From: Aquincola tertiaricarbonis
GTDB lineage: Bacteria; Pseudomonadota; Gammaproteobacteria; Burkholderiales; Burkholderiaceae_C
DNA: 64,000 nt
Assembly (NCBI RefSeq): GCF_023573145.1
Contig: NZ_CP097636.1
Span: forward strand, 1,178,001-1,242,000
Direction of reading: 5' to 3'
The position numbers and the translations under genes were made by a program. Below the pieces are notes generated by a model that was not told the origin of the DNA, ran no database searches, and saw nothing but the letters and a program-made list of their open reading frames with translations. This document shows positions 20,701 to 32,990 of the stretch, one piece after another; position 1 is the stretch's first letter, and every line of letters starts with the position of its first letter.

Positions 20701-21249
20701 GCGCAGAACGCCGACCTGCTGGAAGCCATCGGCACGCTGGAAGGTGCCATCCACAAGATCGACCTGGAAACCCGCGACCTGCTGGGCAGCACCTTCAACC
20801 AGGTGAACGAGGGCTTCGGCCGCATGTTCCCCAGCCTGTTCGGCGGCGGCAATGCGCGCCTGGTGATGACGGGCGACGAGATCCTGGACGCCGGTGTGCA
20901 GGTGATGGCGCAGCCGCCGGGCAAGAAGAACAGCACCATCCACCTGCTGTCAGGCGGTGAGAAGGCGCTCACCGCCATCGCGCTGGTGTTTGCCATCTTC
21001 CAGCTCAATCCCGCGCCCTTCTGCCTGCTGGACGAAGTGGACGCGCCGCTGGACGACGCCAACACCGAGCGCTACGCCAAGCTGGTGACGCAGATGAGCG
21101 AAGGCACGCAGTTCCTCTTCATCAGCCACAACAAGATCGCGATGGAGATGGCCAGGCAGCTGATCGGCGTGACCATGCAGGAGCAGGGCGTGTCCCGCAT
21201 CGTGGCGGTGGACATGGAAACCGCGGTCGGCATGGTCGAGGCCGCCTGA
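17734..21249 (+). CDS. smc: Chromosome segregation protein SMC
   Basis: 1171-residue SMC ATPase. The N-terminal head has MRLNQIKLSGFKSFA and Walker A GPNGCGKSN near residues 32-40. Two long Glu/Gln/Ala-rich coiled coils flank a hinge around residues 510-650. The C-terminal head holds signature HLLSGGEKALTAIAL and Walker B FCLLDEVDAPLDDAN. It folds and segregates chromosomes with ScpA/ScpB. Start ATG 17734 gives the family N-terminus; the longer open frame upstream does not. Four consecutive AT-rich codons at 20380-20391 stand out from its otherwise GC-rich codon use. The gene order smc-zipA is typical of Burkholderiales. Confidence 0.97.
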   Translation: MRLNQIKLSGFKSFAEPTTFQLPGQLVGVVGPNGCGKSNIMDAVRWVLGESKASELRGESMQDVIFNGSGNRKPASRASVELVFSNEDARAGGQWNQFAEIAVKRVLTRDGTSSYYINNQPVRRRDVQDVFLGTGLGPRAYAIIGQGTISRIIESKPEELRMFLEEAAGVSKYKERRRETENRLKDTRENLTRVEDILRELNANLEKLEKQAEVATQYHGLQERGTLRLHQLWFLKHRDAATEEQRIKTAVAEATNALEARLAELRHLEAGLETIRQAHYAASDNLHTAQGALAEASLEVSRLEERIRYVVEGRNRAQQRLAELQTQIAQWADRGAQAEAELETIAEQIAAADEQAEVLAAQAEEQAGSLPTLEDAVRAAQARANEQRGQVTQVQQQIQLLAADSRNIEEQTRALRSRRERLAAERQGLAAPDAGRLEELRAQSEDAAEAQAIADERLHELTEQVPQLDEQRRGQQAVVNRETARQSELSARLEALRTLQAKVQTEGKLKPWLAKHGLDGLPGLWTQVHIETGWETALESVLRERLNALEVGRVDTVKAFAADAPPAKLAFFTKPAATAPDTHQTLPRLSQLLRLQDSGLKALMTDWLEGVYTADSLDAALASRSQLTHGEIIVTREGHAVSQFAVSFYAPDSEQAGMLARAQEIENLERELRAQALITEESKTAAVRAEAAYAEAASRLATVRREAAEAQTRAHQLQVELMRLQQQSEAAQSRRSQLQEELAEIDGQMEELAERRVTGEARFEELDLQLANTQERHAELEEAVITAERQLAGAREQLRTLERQAQEAQFSARSLAARRGELQRAIETASQQAAASQQAAEQLQQELASFDDAAAQAGLQDALAVRVEREKALAAQRSEYDELSVQLRRSDEQRLTLERSLEPLRESIGKLQLEQQAASLGGAQYMEQLTAAAVDLAQLAAGIEADGVRLHGLQTEIDRINREIAALGAVNLAALDELASARERKGFLDAQNADLLEAIGTLEGAIHKIDLETRDLLGSTFNQVNEGFGRMFPSLFGGGNARLVMTGDEILDAGVQVMAQPPGKKNSTIHLLSGGEKALTAIALVFAIFQLNPAPFCLLDEVDAPLDDANTERYAKLVTQMSEGTQFLFISHNKIAMEMARQLIGVTMQEQGVSRIVAVDMETAVGMVEAA
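20380..20391 (+). other. TTGTCTGTACAA motif inside smc (four AT-rich codons)
   Basis: Codons 883-886 of smc read TTG TCT GTA CAA, all low-usage choices in this GC-rich gene. With flanks they form the perfect inverted repeat GAGTTGT-CTGT-ACAACTC (20377-20394). The same 12-mer, in the same orientation, lies at 48295-48306 between genes. It may be a DNA-binding site rather than a coding constraint. Confidence 0.5.
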
Positions 21250-21271
21250 TTCGCTTGAGGACGACGAGACG

Positions 21272-22342
21272 ATGACCCTGACGATGGCTTTGACGATCGT
21301 GGCCGTGCTGGTGGTGCTGGCCCTGGTGGCCCACAGCATCTGGACGGCCCGCAACGCCGGCCCCCGCCGTGCCGACGGCGAACTGCCCAGCCACCCGCGG
21401 GTGGAGCCCGGCCTGGAAGGCGGCGTGGCCGCGCCCGAGGCGGCCGAAGCCTTGGCCGAGCCCGATCATCCCGGCGAGGTGCTGCCCGAGCTGCGCGTGC
21501 CGCCGGTGGGCGGCCGCCGGCTGGCCCGCATCGACCCGCTGATCGACGCCATCGTGCCGCTGACGCTGGAGTCGCCCGTCAGTGGCGACATGGTGCTGGC
21601 CCACCTGCCGCCTTCGCGCCGTGCCGGCACCAAGCCCTTCCACATCGAGGGCCTGAACCTGGAGACCGGCGACTGGGAAGCGCCTGCCGCCGGCCGACGC
21701 TACAACGAGCTGCAGGCGGGCGTGCAGCTGGCCAACCGCAGCGGCGCGCTCAACGAGATCGAGTACTCCGAGTTCGTGCAGAAGGTGCAGGCCTTTGCCG
21801 AGGCGGTGGGCGCGATGCCCGACTTCCCCGACATGCTGGAAGTGGCCGCCCGCGCCCGTGAGCTGGACAACTTCGCCAGCCCGCACGATGCGCAGCTGAG
21901 CATGGTGCTGCGTGCCAACAGCGCCGCTTGGTCGGTGGGGTTCATCCAGCAGAGCGCGGCGCGCCAGGGCTTCGTGCCCGGCAGCCTGCCGGGCCGGCTG
22001 GTGCTGCCTTCGCCCGACGCTGGCGCGCCGCCGGTGCTGGTGCTGGGCTTCGACCCGCAGGCCGCGCTGGCCGACGACCCGGCCGCCGCGGCGCTGCGCG
22101 ACATCACGCTCAGCCTGGACGTGCCGCAGACGCCCGAAGCGGCCGAGCCCTTCGCCGCCTGGCAGGAAGTGGCCCGCGCCCTGGCCACCAGCATGGACGG
22201 CACCCTGGTCGACGACCGCGGCTGGCCGATCACGCTGCAGCATTTCACCGGCATCGCCAACGACCTGAAGACCCTCTACGCCCAGCTCGCCCAGCGCGAC
22301 CTGGCCGCCGGCTCGGCGGCGGCGCGGCGGTTGTTCAGCTGA
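21272..22342 (+). CDS. zipA: Cell division protein ZipA (FtsZ-binding domain protein)
   Basis: 356 residues: an N-terminal membrane anchor (residues 4-24, LTMALTIVAVLVVLALVAHSI cut here to its hydrophobic core), a variable Pro/Glu-rich linker, and a C-terminal ZipA-type FtsZ-binding domain starting near residue 215. Recognisable parts include PFHIEGLNLETGDW and the closing segment DDRGWPITLQHF. It tethers FtsZ filaments to the inner membrane during division. It starts 22 bases after smc and is probably co-transcribed with it. The linker is shorter and less Pro/Gln-rich than in E. coli. In many Burkholderiales ligA follows directly; here two minus-strand genes intervene. Confidence 0.88.
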   Translation: MTLTMALTIVAVLVVLALVAHSIWTARNAGPRRADGELPSHPRVEPGLEGGVAAPEAAEALAEPDHPGEVLPELRVPPVGGRRLARIDPLIDAIVPLTLESPVSGDMVLAHLPPSRRAGTKPFHIEGLNLETGDWEAPAAGRRYNELQAGVQLANRSGALNEIEYSEFVQKVQAFAEAVGAMPDFPDMLEVAARARELDNFASPHDAQLSMVLRANSAAWSVGFIQQSAARQGFVPGSLPGRLVLPSPDAGAPPVLVLGFDPQAALADDPAAAALRDITLSLDVPQTPEAAEPFAAWQEVARALATSMDGTLVDDRGWPITLQHFTGIANDLKTLYAQLAQRDLAAGSAAARRLFS

Positions 22343-22350
22343 ACGAGCGA

Positions 22351-22363
22351 AGCTGGGCCAGCT
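22351..22363. terminator. Short inverted repeat between convergent zipA and hydrolase genes
   Basis: AGCTGG-G-CCAGCT fills the middle of the 30-base gap between two convergent stop codons. The stem is six pairs with almost no loop, so termination is only suggested by position. Confidence 0.3.
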
Positions 22364-22372
22364 CGGTCCCCA

Positions 22373-26822
<4,450 letters not shown>

Positions 26823-26839
26823 CAACGGAAGACACGACC

Positions 26840-27376
26840 ATGGCTGTACGAGAAATCCTGAAGATGGGCGACCCCCGGCTGCTGCGTGTGGCGCCGCCGG
26901 TCACCGAATTCGACACGCCCGAGCTGCATGCGCTGATCGACGACATGTTCGACACCATGGCCGCCGCCAATGGCGCCGGCCTGGCCGCGCCGCAGATCGG
27001 CGTCGACCTGCAGCTGGTGATCTTCGGCTTCGACCGCAATGAGCGCTACCCCGACGCACCGGCGGTGCCCCGGACGGTGCTGATCAATCCCGTGATCACG
27101 CCGCTGGACGCCGAGGTGGAAGAGGGCTGGGAGGGCTGCCTCTCGGTGCCCGGCCTGCGGGGCGTGGTGCCGCGCGCCCGGCGCATCCGCTACACCGGCT
27201 TCGATCCGCAAGGCCGGCCGATCGACCGCGAGGCCGACGGCTTCCATGCCCGGGTGGTGCAGCATGAATGCGACCACCTGATCGGCCGCCTGTACCCCAC
27301 GCGCATGACCGACCTGACCAAGCTCGGCTTCACCAGCGTGCTGTTTCCGGAGCTCGACCCGAACAGCGACGATTGA
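26840..27376 (+). CDS. def: Peptide deformylase
   Basis: 178-residue metalloprotease removing the N-formyl group from nascent proteins. All three family motifs are intact: [10 protein letters not shown] near residue 46, EGCLSVPG near residue 96 with the metal-binding Cys, and QHECDHLIG near residue 139 with two His ligands and the catalytic Glu. Starts 17 bases after ligA and is probably co-transcribed. It is not next to fmt, so it may be one of two deformylases in the genome; that is inference. Confidence 0.96.
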   Translation: MAVREILKMGDPRLLRVAPPVTEFDTPELHALIDDMFDTMAAANGAGLAAPQIGVDLQLVIFGFDRNERYPDAPAVPRTVLINPVITPLDAEVEEGWEGCLSVPGLRGVVPRARRIRYTGFDPQGRPIDREADGFHARVVQHECDHLIGRLYPTRMTDLTKLGFTSVLFPELDPNSDD

Positions 27377-27507
27377 ATGCAGCCGCCACGCAAGAGCTGA
27401 CAGCAGATGTAAACCCGGTGGAACGAGGTCGGCTGCGCCACACCCCCATGCGTTGACAGCCCATAGACAGGCTGGGGTGCACGCACCGCCGCCCGGGAGA
27501 CCACCGA

Positions 27508-29523
27508 ATGAGTACGCCACTTTCCACCCCCCAGCGCTGGCTGCGCCGTGCCGGCCTGTGCCTGGGGCTGGGCTTGTCGTTGCTGGCGGGCGCCGCCCAT
27601 GCCCAGCAGGACGCGCCCGGCCGCGTCGGCCGCATCGGCGACACCCAGGGCACCGTCTGGATGCTCGACCGCACCGAGAACGAATGGGTGGCCGCCCAGC
27701 GCAACCGGCCGCTCACCGAAGGCGACCGCCTGGCCACCGACGCGGGCGGCCGGGTGGAGGTGCAGATCGGCTCCACCACGCTGCGGCTGGACGGCCAGAC
27801 CGAGATCCAGATGCGTGAGCTGGACGACAGCCAGGTGGTGGTGGGCCTGCAGCGCGGCACCCTGGCGATGCGCGTGCGTTCCAGCGAGGTGGCGCACGAG
27901 CTGCAGGTGCAGACCGAGGCCGGCCGCCTGCTGCCGCAGACCGCCGGCCACTACCGGGTGGAAGTGGAAGCACCCAGCACCATCGTGGGCGTGTGGGCGG
28001 GCGGCGTGCGCTTCGACGCGCCCGACAGCGCGCTGGACGTGCGCAGCGGCCAGCAGGCCGAGTTCTGGCGCCAGAACGGCAGCACCCACTACACCTGGCT
28101 CACGCCGCAGCAGGACGCCTTCGCCGACTGGGTGCTGGCGCAGGACCGGGCCGACGAACAGCGCCTGGCCACGCTGGACCGCGGCATCTCGCGCGAGATG
28201 ACGGGCGTGGACGACCTCGGCCGCTATGGCCGCTGGGACACCCACCCCGAGTACGGCGCCATCTGGGCCCCGACGGCGGTGGCGCCGGGCTGGGCACCGT
28301 ACCGCTATGGCCGCTGGGTCTACATGTCGCCCTGGGGCTGGACCTGGGTGGACGACGCCCCCTGGGGCTTTGCGCCCTTCCACTACGGCCGCTGGGTGCA
28401 ATGGGGCGGCCGCTGGTGCTGGGCGCCGGGCCAGTACGTGGCCCGCCCGGTGTACGCCCCGGCCCTGGTGGCCTGGGTGGGCGGCAGCAACGTCAGCGTG
28501 GGCGTGACGGTGGGCGGCCCGCCTTATGTCGGCTGGGTGCCGCTGGCCCCGCGTGAGCGCTACGTGCCCGATTTCCGCTACGCCCCGCGCTGGCGCGAGC
28601 ACTACGAGCCCTACTACGGCCCGGGCAACCGGCCGCCTTCGGGCTGGCGCGCGCCCGACCGCGTCCCGGGCACGCCCTTCGTGAACGAGCGGCTGCCGGG
28701 CGGCATCACCGTGGTGCCGTCGGACATCCTGCGCCAGCGTGAACGCATCAGCGACCGCGTGATCGCCGATCCCGGGCGCTCGCGCGACTTCTGGGACAAC
28801 CGCCGCGGCGACAGCTTCCGGCCACCGCCGCCTGCGGGCAACCTGCTGCCGCGCCCGGGCAACGAACGCCCGCCGACTCGGGTGATCGACACCGGCAACG
28901 GCGGCAACGGCGGCCGCGATGGCCGCCCCTGGCCGGGCCGCGTGATCGACTCCGACGGCTTCCACGGCCGCGACAACGCACCGGTGACCACGCTGCCGCG
29001 CAACCGCGAGGGTGAGCGGGACTTCGACCGTGACCGTGACCGCAATGGCCGCGACGACCGGCTCGACCGCCTGGAGCGTGACCGCGCCGACCGTGCCGAT
29101 CGCGAGCGCATCGACCGTGAGCGGCTGGAGCGCAGCCGTGGCAACGACCGCGACGGCAACGGCGTGCCCGACCACTGGCGCAGCGAACAGCCGTTCGGCG
29201 GCATGCGCAACCGCGATGGCAGCCCGTCCAACGTCTTCGTGCGGCCGCAGCCCAGCCAGCCCGTCCAGCCTGCGCCGGCCGCCCAGCCGATGCCGCCGGG
29301 GCAGGCGCGCATCCTGCCGTCGCCCGAGGCGCGGGCCATGCGGGCTCCCGAACCGCGGGCGATGTCGCAGCCGGTGCCCCAGGCGGCACCGCAGCCCCGC
29401 CCGGAGGCGCCGCGCAACATGCCGATGCTGCCCACCGGGCGCGACAAGAGCGGCGCTGATCGGGGCGGCGGCGAGCGTGCCGAGCGAGGCGGTGGCGGCG
29501 GCGCCCGCCAGAACGAGCGCTGA
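27508..29523 (+). CDS. Exported FecR-domain / DUF6600 protein with Asp-Arg-rich tail
   Basis: 671 residues. A signal peptide ends at AGAAHA-QQ near residue 33. Residues 35-180 form a FecR-like beta domain (GTVWMLD, then RPLTEGDRLATDAGGRVEV). Next come repeated aromatic motifs (YRYGRWVYMSPWGWTWVDD, then PWGFAPFHYGRWV) characteristic of DUF6600 proteins. The C-terminal third is low complexity: runs of DR/ER dipeptides around residues 505-560, a calcium-loop-like DRDGNGVPD, then Pro/Gln/Ala-rich and Gly/Arg-rich stretches. It should be periplasmic or outer-membrane associated. Function is unknown; it may be an envelope scaffold. No FecI/FecA partner is adjacent. Confidence 0.82.
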   Translation: MSTPLSTPQRWLRRAGLCLGLGLSLLAGAAHAQQDAPGRVGRIGDTQGTVWMLDRTENEWVAAQRNRPLTEGDRLATDAGGRVEVQIGSTTLRLDGQTEIQMRELDDSQVVVGLQRGTLAMRVRSSEVAHELQVQTEAGRLLPQTAGHYRVEVEAPSTIVGVWAGGVRFDAPDSALDVRSGQQAEFWRQNGSTHYTWLTPQQDAFADWVLAQDRADEQRLATLDRGISREMTGVDDLGRYGRWDTHPEYGAIWAPTAVAPGWAPYRYGRWVYMSPWGWTWVDDAPWGFAPFHYGRWVQWGGRWCWAPGQYVARPVYAPALVAWVGGSNVSVGVTVGGPPYVGWVPLAPRERYVPDFRYAPRWREHYEPYYGPGNRPPSGWRAPDRVPGTPFVNERLPGGITVVPSDILRQRERISDRVIADPGRSRDFWDNRRGDSFRPPPPAGNLLPRPGNERPPTRVIDTGNGGNGGRDGRPWPGRVIDSDGFHGRDNAPVTTLPRNREGERDFDRDRDRNGRDDRLDRLERDRADRADRERIDRERLERSRGNDRDGNGVPDHWRSEQPFGGMRNRDGSPSNVFVRPQPSQPVQPAPAAQPMPPGQARILPSPEARAMRAPEPRAMSQPVPQAAPQPRPEAPRNMPMLPTGRDKSGADRGGGERAERGGGGGARQNER

Positions 29524-29532
29524 GGTTTGTTG

Positions 29533-29650
29533 CGCCCCCAAGCTCGCTGCGCTCGCTGCCCCCAGGCCCTTGCAACAGGGCCCTCCGGACCCCGGGGGCG
29601 CGTTCAGCCTTGGGGCGGCCCGGCGGCTGAACGTTGCACCCCCAAGCCGG
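29533..29650. repeat. Extragenic stem-loop repeat, copy 2 (between convergent genes)
   Basis: Starts with the same CCCCAAGCTCGCTGCGCTCG lead (29536-29555). It has an extra internal hairpin (GGCCCT/AGGGCC around TGCAAC) and then CGTTCAGCC (29601-29609) / GGCTGAACG (29625-29633) around the identical loop TTGGGGCGGCCCGGC. The stem shares almost no sequence with copy 1, yet pairing is perfect. It lies between the convergent FecR-like gene and tesA. Confidence 0.85.
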
Positions 29651-29668
29651 GCTCAGCCGCTCCAGGTA

Positions 29669-30334
29669 TCAGCCCGCCTGCTTCAGCAGCGGCCGCAGCA
29701 CCGGCCAGACGTTGTCCAGCATCGTCGGGTGCGCCGTCTCGCGCGGGTGGATGCGGTCGGGCTGGAACAGCGCGTCGGCATTCGGCGCGTCGGCCACGCC
29801 CTTGAGCAGGAAGGGCACCAGCGCCGCGCCCTGCGCCTTGGCCACCCGCGCGAACAGCGCGAAGAAGTCGTCGCTGTACTTGCGGCCATAGTTGGGCGGC
29901 ACCTGCATGCCGGCCACCACCACCTGTGCGCCGGCCGCCTTGGCGGCGCGGGCCATCTCGGTCAGGTTGGCTTCCGTCATGCTGAGCGGCAGGCCGCGCA
30001 GCGCGTCGTTGCCGCCCAGCTCCAGGATCACGTGCGTGGGCTTGTGTTGCGCCAGCAGCGCCGGCAGGCGTGAGCGCCCGCCGGAGGTGGTGTCGCCGCT
30101 GATGCTGGCGTTGACCACCTGGGCCTGTATGCGCTGCTGCGCCAGCCGGCGCTCCAGCAGGGCCACCCAGCCACTGCCGCGCGGCAGGCCGTACTCGGCC
30201 GACAGGCTGTCGCCCACCACCAGGATCACCGGCGTGCGGGCAGCGGCACGCACGGGCATCGACCCGGCCCACCCGAGGGCCAGCAGCGCCGCGCTACAGT
30301 GCAGCAGCTTTCGTCGCCGCGCGTTGCGCGGCAT
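29669..30334 (-). CDS. tesA: Arylesterase / GDSL-type lysophospholipase TesA
   Basis: 221 residues from ATG 30334. The signal peptide has a basic MPRNARRRKLL start, a hydrophobic core and a probable cut after MPVRA near residue 30, so the enzyme is periplasmic. SGNH-hydrolase blocks are all present: block I VVGDSLSAEYG with the nucleophile Ser, block II Gly in SISGDTTSGG, block III GGNDALRG, block V DRIHPRETAHP with the Asp-His pair. It hydrolyses acyl thioesters, lysophospholipids or aryl esters. It is divergent from ybbA with only 34 bases between starts, as in many proteobacteria. Further in-frame ATGs at 30364 and 30370 cannot be excluded. Confidence 0.9.
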   Translation of the reverse strand: MPRNARRRKLLHCSAALLALGWAGSMPVRAAARTPVILVVGDSLSAEYGLPRGSGWVALLERRLAQQRIQAQVVNASISGDTTSGGRSRLPALLAQHKPTHVILELGGNDALRGLPLSMTEANLTEMARAAKAAGAQVVVAGMQVPPNYGRKYSDDFFALFARVAKAQGAALVPFLLKGVADAPNADALFQPDRIHPRETAHPTMLDNVWPVLRPLLKQAG

Positions 30335-30368
30335 GCCACCGATCCGATCCACGTCCGAACTCATCGTC

Positions 30369-31061
30369 ATGCAGCCATCCATCATCGAAGTCGACCGCGT
30401 CAGCAAGGAAGTGCGCGACTCGACCGGTGTTCTGACGATTCTCCATGACATCGAGTTCACTCTGCAGGCGCAGGAAACCGTGGCCATCGTCGGCGCCTCG
30501 GGTTCGGGCAAGAGCACGCTGCTGTCCATCCTGGCCGGACTGGACGTGCCCACCCGCGGCACCGTGCGGCTGGCCGGCACCGACCTGTTCTCGCTGGACG
30601 AGGATGCGCGCGCCGCGGTGCGGGCGCAGAAGGTGGGCTTCGTGTTCCAGAGCTTCCAGCTGCTGGCCAACCTGACGGCGCTGGAGAACGTGATGCTGCC
30701 GCTGGAGCTGATGGGCCGCAGCGATGCCCGCGCACAGGCCACCGAGATGCTGGGCCGCGTGGGCCTGGGCGCGCGGCTGGGCCACTATCCGCGGGTGCTG
30801 TCGGGCGGCGAGCAGCAGCGCGTGGCGCTGGCCCGGGCCTTCGTGGTGCGGCCGGCGGTGCTGCTGGCCGACGAACCCACCGGCAGCCTGGACTTCGCCA
30901 CCGGCGAGACGGTGATGCAGCTGATCTTCGAACTCAACCGCGAGGCCGGCACCACGCTGGTGCTGGTGACGCACGACCGCGGCATCGCCGCCCGCTGCGA
31001 CCGCCAACTGATGATCGAGGCCGGCCGCCTGGTGGCCAGCGCCGAGCCGCTGGTGGCCTGA
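30369..31061 (+). CDS. ybbA: ABC transporter ATP-binding protein, YbbA/LolD-like
   Basis: 230-residue ATPase of the MacB/LolD/YbbA group. Walker A is GASGSGKST near residue 44, the Q-loop region is VGFVFQSFQLLANLTALENV (characteristic of LolD-type), the signature is LSGGEQQRVALARA, and Walker B is LLADEPTGSLD. E. coli YbbA works with the permease YbbP and is divergent from tesA. Here the tesA neighbour is kept, but no permease gene follows: the next gene is convergent across a stem-loop repeat. The partner must be elsewhere or lost. Confidence 0.9.
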   Translation: MQPSIIEVDRVSKEVRDSTGVLTILHDIEFTLQAQETVAIVGASGSGKSTLLSILAGLDVPTRGTVRLAGTDLFSLDEDARAAVRAQKVGFVFQSFQLLANLTALENVMLPLELMGRSDARAQATEMLGRVGLGARLGHYPRVLSGGEQQRVALARAFVVRPAVLLADEPTGSLDFATGETVMQLIFELNREAGTTLVLVTHDRGIAARCDRQLMIEAGRLVASAEPLVA

Positions 31062-31067
31062 ATCCGG

Positions 31068-31150
31068 CCCCCAAGCTCGCTGCGCTCGCGCCCCCCCGAG
31101 GGGGATCTCAGTCCCTTGGGGCGGCCCGGCGGGACTGAGGTTCGCCCTCA
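31068..31150. repeat. Extragenic stem-loop repeat, copy 3 (between convergent genes)
   Basis: Lead CCCCAAGCTCGCTGCGCTCG (31069-31088), a C-run/G-run palindrome, then CTCAGTCCC (31107-31115) / GGGACTGAG (31131-31139) around the invariant loop TTGGGGCGGCCCGGC (31116-31130). The stem is nine perfect pairs. It lies between convergent ybbA and the parvulin gene. Confidence 0.85.
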
Positions 31151-31174
31151 AGCCCCCAGGCGGCTGGCGCCCGC

Positions 31175-31969
31175 TTATTCCTGGAACTTGTAGTCCGTCT
31201 TGGCCTTGGTGCGCAGGTCTTGCTGGAACTGCTGCAGCTTGATCTGGGCCAGGCGCTGCTGGATCTGCGGCTTGACTTCCTCGAACGACGGGAACTGCGC
31301 CTCGCGGGTGTCTTCCAGCTTGATGATGTGCCAGCCGAACTGCGTCTTGACCGGCGTCTCGGTCATTTCGCCCTTCTTCAGCGCGGCCAGGGCCTGGCCG
31401 AACTCGGGCACGTAGGCGTCGGGCTTGGCGAAGTCCAGGTCGCCGCCGTTTTCACCGGAGCCCGGGTCCTTGGAGTTCTTCTTGGCCAGCTCTTCGAAGT
31501 TGCCGCCGGCCTTGATTTCGGCGATCAGCGCCTTGGCCTGGTCTTCGGTTTCCACGAGGATGTGGCGGGCACGGTATTCCATGCCGGCCGACTGGGCCTT
31601 GAACTTGTCGTACTCGGCCTTGGCGTCGGCGTCGGACACCGTGTTCTTCTTCTGGAAGTCGGAGAACAGCTCGCGGATCAGGATGCTCTGGCGCGCCAGT
31701 TCCATCTGGCTCTTGTAGTCGGCGCTTTGCGCCATGCCGCGCTTCTCGGCCTCTTGCGCGAAGATCTCGCGCAGCACCACTTCTTCCTTCACCCGGGCTT
31801 CCAGCTCGGGCGTGCGGGGCTGTTCGCCACCACGGGTGGCCTGCACCATCAGTGCCTCGACCCGGGCCTTGGGCACCGGCTTGCCGTTGACGATGGCGAC
31901 GTTCTGCGCGCCGGCAACCATCGGCAGGGCGATGAGCGCGGCGGCAAGCAGGGTGAGCTGGGTCTTCAT
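31175..31969 (-). CDS. Periplasmic parvulin-type peptidyl-prolyl isomerase
   Basis: 264 residues with an N-terminal signal peptide (MKTQLTLLAAALIALPMVAGA, cut after VAGA near residue 20; hydrophobic core given only in part). A SurA-N-like helical region is followed by one parvulin domain around residues 132-225: RARHILVETEDQAKALI, SGENGGDLDF, and QFGWHIIKLE. It should catalyse proline isomerisation and act as a chaperone for exported proteins in the periplasm. Only one PPIase domain is present, so it is PpiC/PrsA-like rather than SurA. It lies downstream of yciB-bolA, the usual Burkholderiales order. Confidence 0.9.
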   Translation of the reverse strand: MKTQLTLLAAALIALPMVAGAQNVAIVNGKPVPKARVEALMVQATRGGEQPRTPELEARVKEEVVLREIFAQEAEKRGMAQSADYKSQMELARQSILIRELFSDFQKKNTVSDADAKAEYDKFKAQSAGMEYRARHILVETEDQAKALIAEIKAGGNFEELAKKNSKDPGSGENGGDLDFAKPDAYVPEFGQALAALKKGEMTETPVKTQFGWHIIKLEDTREAQFPSFEEVKPQIQQRLAQIKLQQFQQDLRTKAKTDYKFQE

Positions 31970-32067
31970 GAGCAGGGTGGCCTCTGGAGCGATGCTGCGA
32001 AAGTGCAGGGCAGTTGATTGAGGTCGGTCCGCCAGCGGGCCGGCGGCCGGACGAAGCAGGTGGCGTG

Positions 32068-32337
32068 TCAGCCGGCCTCTTCGGGGGCGCGGGCCTCGAT
32101 GGCCAGCGCGTGGATGCCCTGCGGGATCAGGGTCTGCAGGGCATGGTACACGAGCCGATGGCGCGCCACCCGGCTGCTGCCGGCGAAGCGCGCGCTGGTG
32201 ATGCGCACGGTGAAATGCCGGCCTTCACGGGCGCCGGCATGGCCGGCGTGCAGGTGGCTGTCGTCCTGCACTTCCAGGGCGCTGGGCGCCAGGGCCTCGC
32301 GCAGGCAGGCCTCGATGTCGCTGGCCTGCACGCTCAC
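32068..32337 (-). CDS. bolA: BolA family protein
   Basis: 89-residue BolA/IbaG-type protein. The start is a GTG at 32337 overlapping the yciB stop as GTGA, which fixes the frame; no suitable ATG exists. Typical features are the N-terminal helix, the DDSHLHAGHAG segment with His residues able to bind a shared iron-sulfur cluster with a monothiol glutaredoxin, the conserved F in ARFAGSSRVARHRLVYHAL, and the late His/Ala helix. BolA proteins take part in iron regulation and stress response. Coupled to yciB, and followed by the parvulin gene after 98 bases. Confidence 0.92.
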   Translation of the reverse strand: MSVQASDIEACLREALAPSALEVQDDSHLHAGHAGAREGRHFTVRITSARFAGSSRVARHRLVYHALQTLIPQGIHALAIEARAPEEAG

Positions 32338-32990
32338 CGCTTGACCCCCGGGGGCGCGTCGGCGTCGGAGGCCGGCTCTTCCTTGATGTGCCGACTGAGG
32401 TAGATGCCTTGCGCCAGCGTGAACAGCAGCATCAGCCCGATGCCGCCGAACAGCTTGAAGTTGACCCAGGCGTCGGTGGAGAAGTTGTAAGCCACCCAGA
32501 TGTTGAGCACGCCCATCACCGCGAAGAACGCCACCCACGCCAGGTTGAGACGGTGCCAGGCCTGGTCGGGCAGTTGCATCTGCTCGCCCAGCAACATGCG
32601 CAACAGGTTCTTGCGCAGCAGCAGTTCGCTCAGCAGGAAGGCGCTGCCCATCACCCAGTACAGCACGCTGGGCTTCCACTTGATGAAGGTCTCGTTGTGG
32701 AACCAGATGGTGGCCCCACCCAGCACCACCACCAGCACCAGGCTCACCCACAGCATCACGTCCACCTTCTTGCCGCGGGCCATCAACCAGGCCACCTGGG
32801 CCAGCGTGGCCACGATCACCACCACGGTGGACAGCAGCACCGGCGCCTCGTTCGGCCCGACGACGCCGCCGGAGACGATGAAACCGAAATGCTCGGAGGC
32901 GAATGCCGCGGCCCAGTCCTTGTGGTTCTCGGCGTACTTGAAGGCGCCGAAGAAAAGAATGATCGGCAGGAAATCGAACAGCAGCTTCAT
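32334..32990 (-). CDS. yciB: Inner membrane-spanning protein YciB (septation protein A)
   Basis: 218 residues with five or six membrane helices. It begins [20 protein letters not shown], the conserved start of the family, and has the conserved segments [15 protein letters not shown] and [16 protein letters not shown]. The protein is linked to envelope synthesis and septation; its biochemical role is not settled. The start overlaps the msrB stop (ATGA) and the end overlaps bolA (GTGA), so msrB-yciB-bolA is a coupled operon. Confidence 0.95.
   Translation of the reverse strand: MKLLFDFLPIILFFGAFKYAENHKDWAAAFASEHFGFIVSGGVVGPNEAPVLLSTVVVIVATLAQVAWLMARGKKVDVMLWVSLVLVVVLGGATIWFHNETFIKWKPSVLYWVMGSAFLLSELLLRKNLLRMLLGEQMQLPDQAWHRLNLAWVAFFAVMGVLNIWVAYNFSTDAWVNFKLFGGIGLMLLFTLAQGIYLSRHIKEEPASDADAPPGVKR

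Noticed and set aside
17650..20943. Very long open frame antisense to smc
   Set aside because: It mirrors smc codons in a GC-rich gene, has no family similarity, and its composition (His/Gln/Leu/Gly-rich) is typical of antisense shadows.
27451..27482. TTGACA before the FecR-like gene as a -35 box
   Set aside because: No acceptable -10 hexamer lies 16-18 bases downstream.
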